Assembly: GCA_015494185.1 (NCBI GenBank)
Contig: WGBT01000286.1
Location: forward strand, 1-5,926
Direction of reading: 5' to 3'
DNA: 5,926 nt
From: Hyphomicrobiales bacterium
GTDB taxonomy: Bacteria > Pseudomonadota > Alphaproteobacteria > Rhizobiales > S144-35
The position numbers were made by a program, and so were the translations under genes. Every line of letters starts with the position of its first letter. Within the stretch, counting starts at the first letter, position 1. The notes beneath the pieces were generated by a model. That model was not told the DNA's origin. It saw only the letters and a program-made list of their open reading frames with translations, and ran no database searches. Of the stretch, positions 5,145-5,926 are shown piece by piece.

Positions 5145-5273
5145 AGGTCTTGCGGCTTGAAATAGGGGGCGCAATAAGCTGATTTGTGTGGCTGGTTTCC
5201 ACCAAAGTTTTTGCTTAAACTGGCGCCAATCATGGCGGCTTGCAAAGCCCGTGCTGGGGAGAATTCTTGAAGC

Positions 5274-5926
5274 ATGAAAATTTTGAACAGTAAACGAATG
5301 ATGCAACGGGCCTCATCGAGGGGGCTGGTTGCAGGACTTGTGGGGCTCACCTTCGTCATGTTCGTCATGGCGGGGGGTGGTTCTGCGGCCGCGTTCTGGC
5401 CTGCGAAAGTGAAAAAACAAGTGCCGGTCAGCCGCGCCAATGTGCAACTGTCCTATGCGCCGGTGGTCAAGAAGGCTGCCCCTGCAGTTGTCAATGTCTA
5501 TGTGCGCCATCAACAGGTGGTGCGGCGCCGTTCCCCGTTCATGGATGATCCATTTTTCCGTTTTTTCTTTGGGGATCGCGGATTTGGTCTGCCGCGCCGG
5601 CGCATCGAGAATTCCCTTGGTTCAGGGGTGATTGTGGCGCCTGATGGTATTGTGGTGACCAATTACCATGTCATCAAGGGCTCGGGACGGGCCGACATCA
5701 AAGTGGCTTTGGCGGACAAGCGGGAATTTCCGGCCCGGGTCATGTTGACCGACAAAAAATCCGATTTGGCGGTGCTGCGGATCGAGGCCCCGCGGCTTTC
5801 GTTTCCCTATCTGGATTTTGCCGATTCTGATGCTCTCGAAGTAGGCGATCTGGTGTTGGCGATTGGCAATCCCTTTGGGGTGGGGCAGACCGTGACCAGC
5901 GGGATCATTTCGGCGCTGGCCCGCAC
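5274..5926 (+). CDS. Do/DegP-DegQ family periplasmic serine protease (HtrA), partial at 3' side
   Basis: The frame runs open from ATG 5274 to the window edge: 217 codons, no stop. HtrA/Do proteases degrade or chaperone misfolded periplasmic proteins. Visible: a basic start and hydrophobic signal segment (about 18-40, GLVAGLVGLTFVMFVMAGG, then SAAA-FWP as a likely cleavage area), the mature start YAPVVKKAAPAVVNVYV (61-77), the aromatic loop DDPFFRFFFGD (91-101), GSGVIVAPDGIVVTNYHV (116-133) with catalytic His132, KSDLAVLRI (162-170) with catalytic Asp164, and LAIGNPFGVGQTVTSGIIS (195-213). The catalytic serine (GNSGG) and the PDZ domains lie beyond the window. TGA 5268-5270 is in frame just upstream, so the start cannot be earlier; GGGGAGA at 5256-5262 is the nearest Shine-Dalgarno, a little far from ATG 5274, and ATG 5298 is an alternative start. 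DegP and DegQ cannot be told apart from this part, so no symbol is given. Confidence 0.93.
   Translation, partial: MKILNSKRMMQRASSRGLVAGLVGLTFVMFVMAGGGSAAAFWPAKVKKQVPVSRANVQLSYAPVVKKAAPAVVNVYVRHQQVVRRRSPFMDDPFFRFFFGDRGFGLPRRRIENSLGSGVIVAPDGIVVTNYHVIKGSGRADIKVALADKREFPARVMLTDKKSDLAVLRIEAPRLSFPYLDFADSDALEVGDLVLAIGNPFGVGQTVTSGIISALAR

Larger units (their letters stand above)
4922..5273. other. Divergent intergenic region between trmJ and the DegP/DegQ protease gene
   Basis: This 352-base spacer must hold the promoters for both flanking genes. I found no RNA gene in it. ORFs crossing it on the minus strand have no ribosome binding site and overlap the protease coding region. Contents: a possible trmJ promoter (4926-4955), inverted repeat CACAAG/CTTGTG (5084-5089, 5108-5113), ATCGC/GCGAT (5098-5102, 5113-5117), a 14-base tandem repeat (5117-5144), TTGAAA at 5157-5162 as a weak -35, and the palindrome TGGCGCCA (5221-5228). 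No convincing -10 for the protease gene was found. Confidence 0.55.

Noticed and set aside
4922..5273. tRNA gene in the divergent spacer
   Set aside because: No T-loop GGTTCGA-type sequence with a matching acceptor stem was found.
4938..5440. Overlapping minus-strand ORFs between trmJ and the protease gene
   Set aside because: They run antisense into the protease signal-peptide region, lack ribosome binding sites and have no recognisable domain.

Overview
The window looks like chromosomal DNA of an alphaproteobacterium with moderate GC content. The main clues are the gene order (a dat-type aminotransferase end, then hfq, then hflX), an Hfq of the alphaproteobacterial type (N-terminal NLQDTFLNHVRKNK, core RRDGHSQLVYKHAIS), and an intergenic two-hairpin element resembling the repeat common in rhizobia and relatives. 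I cannot name the genus. No mobile element, CRISPR array, tRNA or rRNA was seen.

Layout. Bases 1-219 are the 3' end of a class IV (D-amino-acid type) aminotransferase. It is followed at once by a 35-base hairpin (220-254), then by a small unrecognised ORF with a very good Shine-Dalgarno (300-494) and a leader carrying tiny ORFs. Next come hfq (633-890), hflX (891-2357, no gap after hfq) and a DUF4202-family gene (2354-3007, GTGA overlap with hflX). This is a tight plus-strand unit: RNA chaperone, ribosome-rescue GTPase, and an uncharacterised protein in the slot often held by mazG. Bases 3008-3306 separate convergent genes and hold hairpins and a short tandem repeat.

On the minus strand, trmJ (4118-4921, tRNA Cm32/Um32 methyltransferase family) is followed, after an intergenic repeat element, by a small exported lysine-rich protein of unknown function (3307-3870). 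A 352-base divergent spacer (4922-5273) separates trmJ from the start of a plus-strand DegP/DegQ (Do/HtrA) protease gene. That gene runs off the right edge before its catalytic serine motif.

The window is mostly conserved housekeeping: RNA chaperone and translation quality control, tRNA modification, and periplasmic protein quality control. I see no defence or mobile system. The least explained parts are the 64-residue ORF before hfq, the DUF4202 gene, the exported two-cysteine protein and the structured intergenic regions.
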